Assembly: GCF_003226565.1 (NCBI RefSeq)
Contig: NZ_QKOE01000003.1
Location: forward strand, 62,001-126,000
Source: Parazoarcus communis SWub3 = DSM 12120
GTDB taxonomy: Bacteria > Pseudomonadota > Gammaproteobacteria > Burkholderiales > Rhodocyclaceae
Direction of reading: 5' to 3'
Length of the DNA: 64,000 nucleotides
Part shown: positions 53,144-63,939 of the stretch, in pieces
Layout of the letters: each line of letters opens with the position of its first letter
Position numbering within the stretch: the first letter of the stretch is position 1
Notes under the pieces: generated by a model
Told to the model about the DNA's origin: nothing
Seen by the model: the letters and a program-made list of their open reading frames with translations, nothing else
Database searches by the model: none
Program-made: the position numbers and the translations under genes

Positions 53144-53162
53144 GTGTGGCCTTGAGCCACAC
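53144..53162 (+). other. Stem-loop between DUF502 gene and aspS
   Basis: GTGTGGC-CTTGA-GCCACAC forms a 7-bp stem with a 5-base loop, without T-tract. Confidence 0.4.
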
Positions 53163-53184
53163 CTGAACTGCCGGAATCCACACC

Positions 53185-54984
53185 ATGCGAACTCAGTACT
53201 GCGGCCAGGTCACCGCCGCCAACCTCGATCAGATCGTCACCCTCTGCGGCTGGGTCCATCGCCGCCGCGATCACGGTGGGGTGATCTTCATCGATCTTCG
53301 CGACCGCGAAGGCCTGGTGCAGGTGGTTTGCGACCCCGATCGCGCGGAGATGTTCGCCGTTGCGGAATCGGTGCGTAATGAATTCGTCCTCAAGCTCTCG
53401 GGCAAGGTGCGCCGTCGACCAGCCGGTACCGAGAACGCCAACCTGACCTCGGGTGAGATCGAGGTCCTGTGCCACGACATCGAAGTCCTCAATGCTTCGG
53501 TCACGCCGCCTTTCCAGCTCGATGAAGACAATCTCTCCGAAAATGTCCGCCTGACCCATCGTGTGGTGGATCTTCGCCGTCCGCAGATGCAGAAGAACCT
53601 GATGCTGCGCTACAAGGTCGCGATGGCGTTCCGCCGCTTCCTCGATGGTGCCGGCTTCATCGATGTCGAGACCCCGATGCTGACCAAGAGCACACCGGAA
53701 GGCGCGCGCGACTACCTGGTGCCCTCCCGCGTACATCCTGGTCAGTTCTTTGCCCTGCCGCAGTCGCCGCAGCTGTTCAAGCAATTGCTGATGGTGGCGG
53801 GCTTCGACCGCTACTACCAGATCACCAAGTGTTTCCGTGACGAAGACCTGCGCGCCGACCGTCAGCCTGAATTCACCCAAGTCGATATCGAAACCTCGTT
53901 CCTGAACGAGACCGAAATCACGGCGCTGATGGAAGAGATGATCCGCTTCGTGTTCAAGGAAGCGCTGGCCACCGACCTGCCCAGCCCCTTCCCGCGCATG
54001 ACCTACGCAGAAGCCATGCGCCGCTACGGCTCCGACAAGCCGGACCTGCGCGTTACCCTGGAGCTCACTGAAGTCACCGATGCAGTACAGGATGTCGCGT
54101 TCAAGGTGTTCTCCGGCCCGGCCACGTCTGGTGGTCGTGTTGCGGCCCTGCGCGTGCCCGGCGGCGCCAGCCTGACCCGCGGCGAGATCGATGAATACAC
54201 CAAGTTCGTCGGCATCTACGGCGCCAAGGGCCTGGCCTACATCAAGGTCAACGACGCCAGCCAGCCTAACGAGGCCGGCCTGCAATCGCCCATCGTCAAG
54301 AATCTGCACGAGACCGCACTGCGCACCATTCTCGAGCGCACTGGCGCCCAGTCCGGCGACCTGATCTTCTTTGGTGCGGACAAGACCAAGGTGGTCAATG
54401 ATGCCATGGGTGCCCTGCGCATCAAGCTCGGTCACGAGAAGGGCTATGTCACCGGTGAGGCCTGGTGTCCGTTGTGGGTGGTCGACTTCCCGATGTTCGA
54501 GTACGACGAGGACGACAAGCGCTGGACCGCCTGCCACCACCCCTTCACGAGCCCGAAGGATGAGCACATCGCGTTGCTCAAGACCAACCCGGGCGAGTGC
54601 CTGGCCAAGGCCTACGATCTGGCCCTGAATGGATGGGAGATCGGCGGTGGATCGGTGCGTATCCACCGTGCCGATGTTCAGGCCCAGGTGTTCGATGCAC
54701 TCAACATCGGCCCGGAGGAACAGCAGATCAAGTTCGGCTTCCTGCTCGACGCACTGAAGTATGGCGCCCCCCCGCACGGCGGTCTGGCCTTCGGCCTGGA
54801 TCGTGTGGTCACCATGATGGCGGGTGCCGAATCGATCCGCGACGTCATCGCCTTCCCGAAGACGCAGCGCGCGCAGTGTCTGCTGACCAATGCACCGGGT
54901 GAGGTCGACGAAAAACAGTTGCGCGAACTCCACATCCGCCTGCGCCAGAAGGTAGAGACCCAGGTGGAAGTCAACAAGGCCTGA
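53185..54984 (+). CDS. aspS: Aspartyl-tRNA synthetase
   Basis: The 599-residue class II synthetase has an N-terminal OB-fold ([26 protein letters not shown]), class II motif 2 ([16 protein letters not shown]), a bacterial GAD insertion (about 290-420), and motif 3 ([10 protein letters not shown]). It charges tRNA-Asp (and possibly tRNA-Asn if non-discriminating). A strong intrinsic terminator follows. Confidence 0.98.
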   Translation: MRTQYCGQVTAANLDQIVTLCGWVHRRRDHGGVIFIDLRDREGLVQVVCDPDRAEMFAVAESVRNEFVLKLSGKVRRRPAGTENANLTSGEIEVLCHDIEVLNASVTPPFQLDEDNLSENVRLTHRVVDLRRPQMQKNLMLRYKVAMAFRRFLDGAGFIDVETPMLTKSTPEGARDYLVPSRVHPGQFFALPQSPQLFKQLLMVAGFDRYYQITKCFRDEDLRADRQPEFTQVDIETSFLNETEITALMEEMIRFVFKEALATDLPSPFPRMTYAEAMRRYGSDKPDLRVTLELTEVTDAVQDVAFKVFSGPATSGGRVAALRVPGGASLTRGEIDEYTKFVGIYGAKGLAYIKVNDASQPNEAGLQSPIVKNLHETALRTILERTGAQSGDLIFFGADKTKVVNDAMGALRIKLGHEKGYVTGEAWCPLWVVDFPMFEYDEDDKRWTACHHPFTSPKDEHIALLKTNPGECLAKAYDLALNGWEIGGGSVRIHRADVQAQVFDALNIGPEEQQIKFGFLLDALKYGAPPHGGLAFGLDRVVTMMAGAESIRDVIAFPKTQRAQCLLTNAPGEVDEKQLRELHIRLRQKVETQVEVNKA

Positions 54985-55005
54985 ATCCCTTCAGCCTGAC
55001 CGGAC

Positions 55006-55035
55006 AAAGACCGCGATCGCTCGCGGTCTTTTTTT
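55006..55035 (+). terminator. Intrinsic terminator of aspS
   Basis: AAAGACCGCGA-TCGC-TCGCGGTCTTT, an 11-bp stem with tetraloop, followed by a run of T, 21 bp after the aspS stop. Confidence 0.93.
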
Positions 55036-55153
55036 CGCCTATGCTCCCGCTCATACGATCATCGCGTCGCGCCGCTGTGTGCGCCCCTATCCGTACCTGG
55101 CCGATGCTGCTATCGTCCTGACCCCCTTCAACGTGTTTATCTGGAGCGATGAG

Positions 55154-56497
55154 ATGACGAGTTCTCATGCGCACGCACAATGGTCGTCCCGGATGGGCTT
55201 CGTGCTCGCGGCTACCGGCTCGGCCGTCGGACTTGGCAACATCTGGAAGTTTCCCTACATGGTCGGGCAGAGCGGCGGAGCAGCCTTCGTCCTGGTCTAT
55301 CTGGTCTGTATCGCGCTGATTGGCCTGCCCATCCTGGTCTCCGAATGGCTGATCGGGCGTCGAGGCCAGAAGAACCCCATCAACACCATGGCGCAGTTGG
55401 CGGAACAGAACGGCCATCATCGAAGTTGGGCACTGATCGGCGGCATCGGCATACTGGGCGCCTTCCTGATCCTGTCCTTCTATAGCGTGATCGGGGGCTG
55501 GGCACTGGCCTACATGCTCGACGCCGCGACCGGCGCCTTCTCGGGCCTGGATAAAAACGCGATCGGAGCTTCGTTCGAGGCCTTCCTCGCTTCACCCGGC
55601 ACCTTGTTCGGCTGGCATACGGCATTCATGAGCCTGACTGCAATCGTTGTCGCGATGGGGGTCTCAGGAGGTCTCGAGCGCGGTTCGAAGGTCATGATGC
55701 CCGCACTCGGTCTGATCCTGCTGGTGCTGGTCGGCTATGGCACCACGACGGGCAGCTTCGGCGCCGCTGTCGAGTACCTGTTCAAGCCGGACTGGAGCAA
55801 GCTCGACGGCCAGGTGCTACTGGCCGCACTCGGCCACGCCTTCTTCACGCTATCGCTGGGAATGGGGATCATGATGGCCTACGGTTCCTACCTCGGGCAG
55901 GAGGTCAATCTGTTGCGCACGGCACGCACCGTCGTGCTGATGGATACCGCTATTGCCCTGTGTGCGGGACTTGCGATCTTTCCCATTGTGATCGCCCACG
56001 GCCTCGACCCCTCGGCGGGGCCCGGCCTGATCTTTGTCACACTACCCATTGCCTTTGGCAACATGACTGGCGGCATCGTGCTCGGTGCACTGTTCTTCCT
56101 GCTGCTGACGTTCGCCGCATTGACTTCGTCGATTTCGCTGCTCGAACCCGTGGTCGAACTGCTCGAAGAACGCACCTCGCTGGGACGTGCCGGCGCCACC
56201 TTGGTCGCCAGCATCACGATCTGGGCACTGGGCATCGCCGCACTGCTGTCGTTCAACCTGTGGAGTGGCGTCAAGTTTGCCGGGCTGAACATCTTTGACC
56301 TGCTCGACTACGTCACCAGCAAGTTCATGCTGCCGGTGGCTGGTCTAGGAGCAATCGTGTTTGCCGCCTGGAAACTCGAGCAAGGCAGTGTGCGCCAGGA
56401 GCTCGGCCTGAGCCAACACGAATTCAAGTTATGGACCTTTCTGAGCCGCTATGTCGCGCCACTAGGCGTGCTGTTCGTGTTCTGGCACAACATCTGA
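55154..56497 (+). CDS. Sodium-dependent transporter, NSS family
   Basis: The protein has 447 residues from ATG 55154 (GGAGCGATGAG upstream). The NSS signature RMGFVLAATGSAVGLGNIWKFPY is in the first helix, followed by about eleven further helices (for example HAFFTLSLGMGIMMAYGSYL). The family takes up amino acids or related solutes with Na+. The convergent Lrp regulator gene suggests an amino acid substrate, by inference. Confidence 0.93.
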   Translation: MTSSHAHAQWSSRMGFVLAATGSAVGLGNIWKFPYMVGQSGGAAFVLVYLVCIALIGLPILVSEWLIGRRGQKNPINTMAQLAEQNGHHRSWALIGGIGILGAFLILSFYSVIGGWALAYMLDAATGAFSGLDKNAIGASFEAFLASPGTLFGWHTAFMSLTAIVVAMGVSGGLERGSKVMMPALGLILLVLVGYGTTTGSFGAAVEYLFKPDWSKLDGQVLLAALGHAFFTLSLGMGIMMAYGSYLGQEVNLLRTARTVVLMDTAIALCAGLAIFPIVIAHGLDPSAGPGLIFVTLPIAFGNMTGGIVLGALFFLLLTFAALTSSISLLEPVVELLEERTSLGRAGATLVASITIWALGIAALLSFNLWSGVKFAGLNIFDLLDYVTSKFMLPVAGLGAIVFAAWKLEQGSVRQELGLSQHEFKLWTFLSRYVAPLGVLFVFWHNI

Positions 56498-56504
56498 GGA
56501 CCTT

Positions 56505-56530
56505 GCCCTGCCAGGTCAGAGCGGCAGGGC
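56505..56530 (+). terminator. Candidate terminator between NSS and Lrp genes
   Basis: GCCCTGCC and GGCAGGGC form an 8-bp stem with a 10-base loop just after the NSS stop, overlapping the last codons of the convergent lrp gene. The downstream T content is poor, so confidence is low. Confidence 0.35.
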
Positions 56531-56974
56531 GGTTTCGTTCTTGATTTCGCGTAAGGCTACGCTGGAGTGGGTCACGTCGATTTCCGGGATCTTCAGCAGG
56601 AAGTCGTGCATGAACGCCGACAGCGCCTCCAGGCCAGGCAGGTAGAGCTTGAGCAGACAATCGGTTTCGCCCAGTAATTCATAGCACTCGACCACCTGGT
56701 CGCAGCCTTTGACGACCTGTTCAAAGCGATCAAGCACTTCAACGCTGTGCTGCTTGAGTTTGACCCGGACCCAGACGCAGGTACCCAGTCCGACCTTGGT
56801 TCGATCAAGCAGCGCGACATAGCCCCGGATCACTCCCGCGTCCTCCATCTCCTTGACCCGCCTCCAGCATGGAGATACGGACATACCCACCTTGTCGGCC
56901 AGGGCCTGGGTGCTCAGCGTGGAGTCCTTCTGCAACAGTGTCAGGATATGGCGTTGCGTTTGATCAAGTTTCAT
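56516..56974 (-). CDS. Lrp/AsnC family transcriptional regulator
   Basis: The 152-residue protein has an N-terminal HTH (LSTQALADKVGMSVSPCWRRVKEMEDAGVI) and a C-terminal RAM/AsnC ligand domain (VECYELLGETDCLLKLYLPGLEAL). Members sense amino acids. It converges on the NSS transporter, a possible target. Confidence 0.94.
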   Translation of the reverse strand: MKLDQTQRHILTLLQKDSTLSTQALADKVGMSVSPCWRRVKEMEDAGVIRGYVALLDRTKVGLGTCVWVRVKLKQHSVEVLDRFEQVVKGCDQVVECYELLGETDCLLKLYLPGLEALSAFMHDFLLKIPEIDVTHSSVALREIKNETALPL

Positions 56975-57075
56975 GGCGTCTCACCCCGGCTCACATCGGG
57001 GCGCAGCGAAAGGGATCGGGTCGGTAAGAGCATGGGATTCACCTTGGGCAAACCCCGGCAATACCCCTCGCGTGC

Positions 57076-57420
57076 TTACAGCACCTTGAGCAGTTCGACT
57101 TCGAACACCAAGGTGGCATTGGGCGGAATCACACCACCTGCCCCACGCGAACCATAACCCAGCGCCGGCGGGATCGTCAGCTTGCGCTTGCCGCCCACCT
57201 GCATGCCCTGAACGCCCTCGTCCCAGCCACGGATCACATGTCCCGCGCCGAGCGGAAAGTTGAAAGGATCGTTGCGATCCTTGCTCGAATCAAACTTGGT
57301 TCCGTCCGTCAGCCATCCGGTGTAATGCACGGTCACCATCAACCCCCTGGCGGCCACCTCACCGGTTCCGGTTTCGATATCCTCGATGATCAGGCCGCTT
57401 GCGGTGGTGGTCTGGGTCAT
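57076..57420 (-). CDS. FKBP-type peptidyl-prolyl isomerase
   Basis: The 114-residue single-domain FKBP has [36 protein letters not shown] and [25 protein letters not shown] 57420 follows AGGAGAAA. It is 32 bp downstream of msrA in the same direction. Confidence 0.94.
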   Translation of the reverse strand: MTQTTTASGLIIEDIETGTGEVAARGLMVTVHYTGWLTDGTKFDSSKDRNDPFNFPLGAGHVIRGWDEGVQGMQVGGKRKLTIPPALGYGSRGAGGVIPPNATLVFEVELLKVL

Positions 57421-57452
57421 GTGTTTCTCCTGATTGAATGAAAAGCGCGATT

Positions 57453-58016
57453 CTAACTGGCGCGGCGACGGCGTCCGGCAAACTTCTCGCGGAACTTGGA
57501 CACCTTGGGCGCCACCACATACTGGCAATAAGGCTGGTCGCTGTGGTTCGTGTAGTAGTCGTGATGCTCGGGCTCAGCCGGCCAGAACGGCGCATCCCGC
57601 TCAACCCGGGTCACGATCGCATGCGGATAGATGCGCGCCTCGCCCAGTTCCTCGATCAGCGCCAGCGCAGTGTGCAGTTGCTCGTCGCCACTGACGAAGA
57701 TCACCGAACGGTACTGGGTGCCGATGTCATTTCCCTGACGATTGAGCGTCGTCGGGTCGTGGATGACGAAAAAGATTTCCAGCAGATCGCGATAACTCAA
57801 GACAGCGGGATCGAACTCGACGCGCACAACCTCGGCATGCCCGGTACTGCCTTCGCAAACCTGACGATAGGCCGGATGCTCGACATGACCACCCGCATAG
57901 CCGGACGTTACCGAATGCACGCCTTCGACCTCACGGAATACCGCCTCCAGGCACCAGAAACAGCCCCCGCCCAACACGGCCGTTTCGAGTTTCGGGCGTT
58001 CTACTGAATCGTTCAT
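57453..58016 (-). CDS. msrA: Peptide methionine-S-sulfoxide reductase MsrA
   Basis: The 187-residue enzyme has the active-site [12 protein letters not shown] and [23 protein letters not shown], and [24 protein letters not shown] motifs. It repairs the S epimer of methionine sulfoxide. ATG 58016 matches the family; the open frame extends further upstream without similarity. Confidence 0.96.
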   Translation of the reverse strand: MNDSVERPKLETAVLGGGCFWCLEAVFREVEGVHSVTSGYAGGHVEHPAYRQVCEGSTGHAEVVRVEFDPAVLSYRDLLEIFFVIHDPTTLNRQGNDIGTQYRSVIFVSGDEQLHTALALIEELGEARIYPHAIVTRVERDAPFWPAEPEHHDYYTNHSDQPYCQYVVAPKVSKFREKFAGRRRRAS

Positions 58017-58138
58017 CGTCACTCCTCGTACAAGTCCTGCGTTCGGGTATCCAGCCACCTGACAGGTTCCGGATATTCCATTTCTATGACACCGCGACCC
58101 ATGCTTGATTCCAGCCGTCCGTCGGACAACGCACCCGA

Positions 58139-61100
58139 TCAACGGAAGGAAAAGGTGTAGTAAATATCCAAAGCATTGTCCGTACCACCTCGCGCCACCA
58201 TCGATACTCGCCGACCAAGTTGATAGGTCAGCTTCACCAGCGACTCAGCCCCACCCAGACTCTGCTCGAACGACAGGAACAGATCGGACGACAGACGCTT
58301 GCCCACCGTCAACACCTGCCCTGCCACGGTGGGGCCCGCGCTGATGCGAGATCCTCCACCCACCACGCGGCTGGTCGCCGTCCGCGACAGGCTGTTGAGC
58401 TCCCCTTGTCCGATGGAAAAGCTGTCGAAACCCAGACTACGAGACAACTCCTCGGTCATGCCACCTCCCGGCCCACCCAGCAGGACCTGGGCCGCCGGCA
58501 GCAACAAGGCCAGATCCGCACCTCCGCCAGCATCGGGCGCCCTCCCCAGTACGATCCAGGACAGCTTCTCAGGGTCAGGCACTGCGGGCTCTGATACCAG
58601 GCGCACCTGCGGTCGCCTGGCACTACCGGAAATTGCCACCCCGGCCTCCACTTCCAGCCCCTTGCGCAAGGTCACGATATTGAGCCCGGGATTGTCGATC
58701 TCGCCCTGGAAATTGATCACGCCACGCTCGATTGAAAGACTTTGTCCATAGCCCCGATAGCTGCCACCAACCGTCGTCACGGAACCCACCGCCCGCAACG
58801 GCACGCCCGGAGCAAGGCGCAACTCCAACCCACCCGCCAGTCGCGTCTCCACCCCCATGGCCGACAGGTAAAAGGCCTCGCCCAGCCCCACCCCAATACG
58901 CGCACTCAACCCAAAGCTACCGGCCGACACGCTTTCCTGACCAAGCAGCACCACATCGTCGGACAGACTCGGTGGCGGCGTTTCGGCAAACTCCACATAG
59001 CCGGCATCGACACGAAAATCGCCATCGATATCCAGCGAACTCCAGCTCGACTGCGCACGGCCTTGTCCGGACAGGATCATCCATCGATCGCTACGCTGCA
59101 GTAAAGGCAGGCGGTCGGCTTCGAACCGGAACGCGCCCGCCCCACTATCGAGCGCTACCTCGCCGCTCGCCACGAACCGACCTGCAGTGGCGGTCAGCGC
59201 AGCCACTGGCAGACGCCCCTCGCGCGGACGCACCCGATTGGCCGATACGAAGCTGAGATCACGCAACATCAAGCGATCATCGTCAAAATCCGCTCTCAAG
59301 GTGCCGCCCGACAACACCAGGCCCTGATCCACGAGCGCCAGTTGCAGGGCATCGCCACGCAGTTCGCCACGGCTGACCGGCGCAGCAGGCGTTCCGGATA
59401 CCGAGAACGCAGCATCGAGCCGTCCACCGGTTTCGATGTTCTCGCGCATCAGACGTCCGACCCACGCGAGCGATGGCATGGCCAGGCGCACCGAGCCCAG
59501 GAGCGGTGCATCGGGGTCCAGTTGCCAGCCACCGTCCTCACCCTTTTGCAGCTGAGCCGTCGCAGTCCCCGACAGCTCGCCCAACTCCTCGCCACGCGCA
59601 GCCAAGGACAAGGCCAGCCGGTTTTCCCGCGCCACCAGACGCGACTCGAAATGCTCCAGCCCCAACCGTGTCCGGATCTCTCCAGTGACCGCCAGGTCGC
59701 CAGACTCACGAAACAGGCGTACATCGCCTTCCAGGGTATCAGCAAGGCTCACAGCCCACTCGGCACCCAGCACCAGCGGCCCTGGCCCTCGGCGCGGCCG
59801 GCCATCGGCGCGCGACACCAGCCCGAAAGAAAGTCCAGTCATGTCTCCCCGCACACTGCTGCGCATTGGCGACCAATAGGTCTCGAGCAAACGGATGCGG
59901 CCGCGCTCGCCACTGCGTAGCACCGCTTCGGCCAGCTCCACACGCTCGGCCGATACGCTGAGCCCGGCGGGGGCCTCGAGATGGGCAAGCAGCGGCCCTG
60001 CGGTTTCCAGCACGCGCAACTGGCCGATCCACGCCAACGCTCGATCACTCAGCGTACTCAGGCCACCCTGCAAGGCGATATGCAATCCCGCATCTTCTGC
60101 CCCGACCACCTCCAGCCGAATGTCGTGTGCCGCCCGACGCCCCTCTGCACTGAGATGAGCCGCCTCGACCCAGGCGGGCTTGCCGGTAGGTCCCCAGCCG
60201 CTCAAACCAACCGCCAGGCGGAAATCACCCTCGGCACCGGCCGCCAGCATTCCTTCGCCATTGAGGCCATCGATCTGCAGATCGCCCGGCAGACGCAAAC
60301 CCTCGGCAAAGAAGGTCGTCGTCCCCGACGGCTCATCTACGCTACCGGAGAGTTCGGCGCGCAAGCCTGCCCGGCCGCCCAGCCCATGGCCGAGTTCAGC
60401 CAGCGCAGGAGCCTCCAGTTTCAGGATCAGGCGGTCGTCCGGCAGACCCCAGGCGCCACGCGCTTCAAGCTGATTTCCCGCCAGATCAAGCCTGGCATCG
60501 ATATCGTGGATCCGCTCGCCATCGATCGTCAGTGCGGCCCTGGCCACCAGCGGACGCCTCTCGACATGGCTGTCGACAATATCGATGCGGGCCGACAAGG
60601 AGAGCCGCTCGGCCAGCCTGCCCTGCCCGCCCAGCGTGAGGTTGAAACGCGCCTCCGGCGCGTCGGCGAGCACACGCCGCGGTTCGAACCCCTTCAGTGT
60701 GGCATCGATGGCGAATGGACGAGCACCATCGGCTTCAGCTGCGGAAAGCTCGGCACGTGCGTCCAGCCTCGCCGGCCCGGCCTGCAACGCGACATCGGCC
60801 CGCTGCCCGCCGGCATCGGCATCAGCGCGTATCTGGCCATCCAGACGCTGACCGGGCAGACGACTATCCAGCGCAGCAGGATTGATTCCCGCAAACTCGA
60901 GCAGGGCGTCCACCCGCCCCCAATCCTCCACCCGTCCCGCATCTGCCGCAAGCCATGCCAAACGCCCGGCAATGCGCCCCTCCCCCGCCAACGCAAGCTG
61001 CAGGTCTTCCACACGGACAAACCGCGGGGAGAGTTGCATCTGCGCGGTCAGACGTTCCATTGGCAGCCCACCACGATCCAGTGACATCGACGCGCGGTTG

Positions 61101-62089
61101 TGCAAGCCCAGCGGCCCACTCAGCCCCCCGTGGCCGTCTGGCCCCAGCGCAACATCGAGCGCAAGTGCCGCGCGGGGGGCCGTAGGTACGAACATCGACG
61201 GATCGACCTCACCGAGCTTTAGCGCCAGCATGCGCAAGGGCATGGCTTCGAACGGCGTCAGTCCGGCCCGGCCTTCTCCCTCCAGACCAAGCGCGTGGGC
61301 GCTCAAGGTCATCTCGATATCCGACAGCTGTCCTGTCGCCTCCATGACCGCACGAAAGGCTCGCGCCTGCTCGTCAAACGCAGCGGACTCCGGCAGGTGT
61401 GAAGGATCGATCAACCCCTCCAGCGTCGCATCGAGCTGAAGCAGGAATGGCGCGATCGCCTTGATTTCAGCATTGAGCCCCAGGCGCCCGAAAGGCAAGC
61501 CCAACTGCAACGCATTGATACGATGATGCTCGTCGTTGCCCGCGTAGGACAGGGCGATGTCCTCCAGCTGCATTGCCCGGCCTGCGCGAAACTGTAAGGA
61601 TTCGTCCGCAGCAACCGTATCCACCGCGACGCTGGCAATGTGCAGGCGCTCCACCGCGACGGCAAGCGGCAGCGCAAGGCTTGCGGGCACTGCCGGGGGA
61701 CCGGTATCGGCAGCACCCGATCGCTGGACGATCTCGACCCGCCCCAGCATCAGCTGGTCGACATGCAGACGCGCCTTCAGAAGGTCCAACGGACGCCACG
61801 TCAGCGTCAGCGTGCTGACAGCAAGCTTGAGATCGCCGCTTTGAACATGCACACCATCGAGCTGCAGCGCCCCCCAAAGCCGTCCCTGTGCGCGCTCGAC
61901 GCGGAACACACCCTCGCTTCCTCGCTCCGCGACGCGCAGCGCGGCATGCAGACCCGCTTCGCTCCCCAACAACCAGCCCAGCCAGCCGAGCGCCAGAAGC
62001 AGCACCGCCAGCCCGCCGATCCACGCGCGCCGCCAGCCCCGCCCAGCCACGGCCGACTGCATCCGCTCGTCGTCCGCGTGCGCGGTCAT
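58139..62089 (-). CDS. tamB: Translocation and assembly module TamB
   Basis: This 1316-residue AsmA-like protein has one N-terminal membrane anchor (about 20-45) and long repetitive beta-taco sequence, ending in the DUF490/TamB C domain (ILGQESVSAG, GGSYRGYGQSLSIERGVINFQGEIDNPGLNI, LSRSLGFDSFSIG). It bridges the periplasm for outer-membrane protein or lipid transport. It starts 5 bp after the trpC stop, so it is tied to the trp transcript. tamA is not adjacent. Confidence 0.93.
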   Translation of the reverse strand: MTAHADDERMQSAVAGRGWRRAWIGGLAVLLLALGWLGWLLGSEAGLHAALRVAERGSEGVFRVERAQGRLWGALQLDGVHVQSGDLKLAVSTLTLTWRPLDLLKARLHVDQLMLGRVEIVQRSGAADTGPPAVPASLALPLAVAVERLHIASVAVDTVAADESLQFRAGRAMQLEDIALSYAGNDEHHRINALQLGLPFGRLGLNAEIKAIAPFLLQLDATLEGLIDPSHLPESAAFDEQARAFRAVMEATGQLSDIEMTLSAHALGLEGEGRAGLTPFEAMPLRMLALKLGEVDPSMFVPTAPRAALALDVALGPDGHGGLSGPLGLHNRASMSLDRGGLPMERLTAQMQLSPRFVRVEDLQLALAGEGRIAGRLAWLAADAGRVEDWGRVDALLEFAGINPAALDSRLPGQRLDGQIRADADAGGQRADVALQAGPARLDARAELSAAEADGARPFAIDATLKGFEPRRVLADAPEARFNLTLGGQGRLAERLSLSARIDIVDSHVERRPLVARAALTIDGERIHDIDARLDLAGNQLEARGAWGLPDDRLILKLEAPALAELGHGLGGRAGLRAELSGSVDEPSGTTTFFAEGLRLPGDLQIDGLNGEGMLAAGAEGDFRLAVGLSGWGPTGKPAWVEAAHLSAEGRRAAHDIRLEVVGAEDAGLHIALQGGLSTLSDRALAWIGQLRVLETAGPLLAHLEAPAGLSVSAERVELAEAVLRSGERGRIRLLETYWSPMRSSVRGDMTGLSFGLVSRADGRPRRGPGPLVLGAEWAVSLADTLEGDVRLFRESGDLAVTGEIRTRLGLEHFESRLVARENRLALSLAARGEELGELSGTATAQLQKGEDGGWQLDPDAPLLGSVRLAMPSLAWVGRLMRENIETGGRLDAAFSVSGTPAAPVSRGELRGDALQLALVDQGLVLSGGTLRADFDDDRLMLRDLSFVSANRVRPREGRLPVAALTATAGRFVASGEVALDSGAGAFRFEADRLPLLQRSDRWMILSGQGRAQSSWSSLDIDGDFRVDAGYVEFAETPPPSLSDDVVLLGQESVSAGSFGLSARIGVGLGEAFYLSAMGVETRLAGGLELRLAPGVPLRAVGSVTTVGGSYRGYGQSLSIERGVINFQGEIDNPGLNIVTLRKGLEVEAGVAISGSARRPQVRLVSEPAVPDPEKLSWIVLGRAPDAGGGADLALLLPAAQVLLGGPGGGMTEELSRSLGFDSFSIGQGELNSLSRTATSRVVGGGSRISAGPTVAGQVLTVGKRLSSDLFLSFEQSLGGAESLVKLTYQLGRRVSMVARGGTDNALDIYYTFSFR

Positions 62090-62093
62090 CGCC

Positions 62094-62882
62094 TCAACCG
62101 AACAGGGCTTTCAGCCCATCGCCCGGCTCCGGCACACGCATGAAGGCTTCGCCGACCAGGAAGGCATTGACGCCGTGGCCCCGCATCAGCGCCACATCCT
62201 GGGGTGCCAGAATGCCCGATTCGGTGACCACGATGCGATCAGCTGGAATGCCGGACAGCAGATCCAGCGTGGTCTGCAGCGCAACCTCAAAGGTACGCAG
62301 ATTACGATTGTTGATCCCGACCAGGGGCGTCCGTAGCTGCAGTGCGAGTTCAAGCTCTGCGCCGTCATGTACCTCGACCAGCACCGCCATGCCGAGCTCA
62401 GCAGCGATCGCCTCCATCTCGCGCATCTGCTCGAGACTGAGACATGCAGCAATCAGCAGAATGGCATCGGCGCCCATCGCACGCGCCTCGAACACCTGGT
62501 AGGCATCAACGAGGAAATCCTTGCGCAACACCGGCAGCCCGCATGCGGCCCGTGCAGCCTGCAGGTATTCCGGTGCGCCCTGAAAGAATGGCCGGTCGGT
62601 CAGCACCGACAGGCAAGCCGCCCCGGCAGCCTCGTAGGACCTGGCGATATCGGCCGGGCGAAAGTCCTCGCGGATCACACCCTTGGACGGGCTGGCCTTC
62701 TTGATCTCGGAGATCACCGCGGCCTTCCCCGCTGCAATCCTGTCCCGGATGGCACCCACGAAATCGCGCGGCTGAGCTTGCTCGCGCGCCGCCCGCTGAA
62801 CTTGGGCAAGTGGCTTGAGCGAAAGTGCAGCCGCAACTTCCTCGACCTTCACCGCGCAGATCTTCTGCAGGATATCGCTCAC
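62094..62882 (-). CDS. trpC: Indole-3-glycerol phosphate synthase TrpC
   Basis: The 262-residue TIM-barrel enzyme shows [58 protein letters not shown] and VTESGI. It closes the indole ring in tryptophan synthesis. It overlaps trpD by ATGA. Confidence 0.97.
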   Translation of the reverse strand: MSDILQKICAVKVEEVAAALSLKPLAQVQRAAREQAQPRDFVGAIRDRIAAGKAAVISEIKKASPSKGVIREDFRPADIARSYEAAGAACLSVLTDRPFFQGAPEYLQAARAACGLPVLRKDFLVDAYQVFEARAMGADAILLIAACLSLEQMREMEAIAAELGMAVLVEVHDGAELELALQLRTPLVGINNRNLRTFEVALQTTLDLLSGIPADRIVVTESGILAPQDVALMRGHGVNAFLVGEAFMRVPEPGDGLKALFG

Positions 62883-63919
62883 TTCGTGCCTCCGAGTCGC
62901 TGCGTGCAGCGCACATACTCGTCAAGTTTGGCACGCGCCGCGCCGCTGGCGACGATTTCGCGCGCACGCTCGATGCCAGCCGCGATCGAGCCGACCAGGT
63001 TGGCCGCATACAAGGCCACGCCCGCGTTGAAGACCACGATGTCGCGCGCCGGTCCGGCGACATTCTCCAATGCGCCAATCAACACCTGACGTGACTCCTC
63101 GGGCGTTTCCACCCGCAGATTGCGGCTGCCAACCATGGCCAGACCGAAATCTTCGGGATGGATCTCGTACTCGCTGACCTTGCCGTCCTTGAGCTCCCCG
63201 ACCAGGGTCGCCGCCCCCAGACTGACCTCGTCCATGCCGTCCTGACCATGCACGACCAGGACATGGTTGGCGCCGAGACGCTCCATGACCCGCACCAGGA
63301 TACCGACCAGGTCGGGGTGAAACACCCCAAGCAAGGTATTGGGCGCCCCCGCCGGATTGGTCAGCGGCCCAAGGATGTTGAAGATGGTGCGCACGCCCAT
63401 TTCACGCCGCACTGGTGCCACATTCTTCATCGCGCTGTGGTGATTGGGCGCGAACATGAAACCGATGCCGCACTGCTCGACACTCGCGGCAACCTGCTCC
63501 GGCGTCAGCATGATGTTGGCGCCAAGCGCCTCCAGCGCATCCGCACTGCCCGACTTGGATGACACGCCACGGTTGCCATGCTTGGCCACGCGGGCGCCGG
63601 CCGCTGCCGCAACGAACATGGTTGCGGTAGAAATATTGAAAGTATGCGAACCGTCACCGCCCGTGCCGACAATGTCGACAAAATGATCGTGGGGCGGCGG
63701 CACAAGCACCTTGGTGGCCAGTTCGCGCATCACCTCGGCCGCCGCGGTAATCTCGCCAATGGTTTCCTTCTTGACCCGCAAGCCGGTCAGGATGGCCGCA
63801 GTCATCACCGGCGAGACCTCCCCCGCCATGATCTGGCGCATCAACGACAGCATTTCGTCGTAGAAGATCTCGCGGTGCTCGATGGTGCGTTGCAAGGCCT
63901 GTTGCGCGGTAATTGTCAT
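62879..63919 (-). CDS. trpD: Anthranilate phosphoribosyltransferase TrpD
   Basis: The protein has 346 residues from ATG 63919, which has GGGAG 7 bp upstream; ATG 63943 overlaps the trpG stop (ATGA) and is also possible. Motifs [29 protein letters not shown] and LGPLTNPA are intact. It adds PRPP to anthranilate. Confidence 0.97.
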   Translation of the reverse strand: MTITAQQALQRTIEHREIFYDEMLSLMRQIMAGEVSPVMTAAILTGLRVKKETIGEITAAAEVMRELATKVLVPPPHDHFVDIVGTGGDGSHTFNISTATMFVAAAAGARVAKHGNRGVSSKSGSADALEALGANIMLTPEQVAASVEQCGIGFMFAPNHHSAMKNVAPVRREMGVRTIFNILGPLTNPAGAPNTLLGVFHPDLVGILVRVMERLGANHVLVVHGQDGMDEVSLGAATLVGELKDGKVSEYEIHPEDFGLAMVGSRNLRVETPEESRQVLIGALENVAGPARDIVVFNAGVALYAANLVGSIAAGIERAREIVASGAARAKLDEYVRCTQRLGGTK

Positions 63920-63939
63920 GGATGCTCCCTGCGTCTTGC

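Noticed and set aside
52927-54933. 668-codon - strand open frame opposite aspS
   Set aside because: Antisense shadow of aspS; no promoter, Shine-Dalgarno or family.
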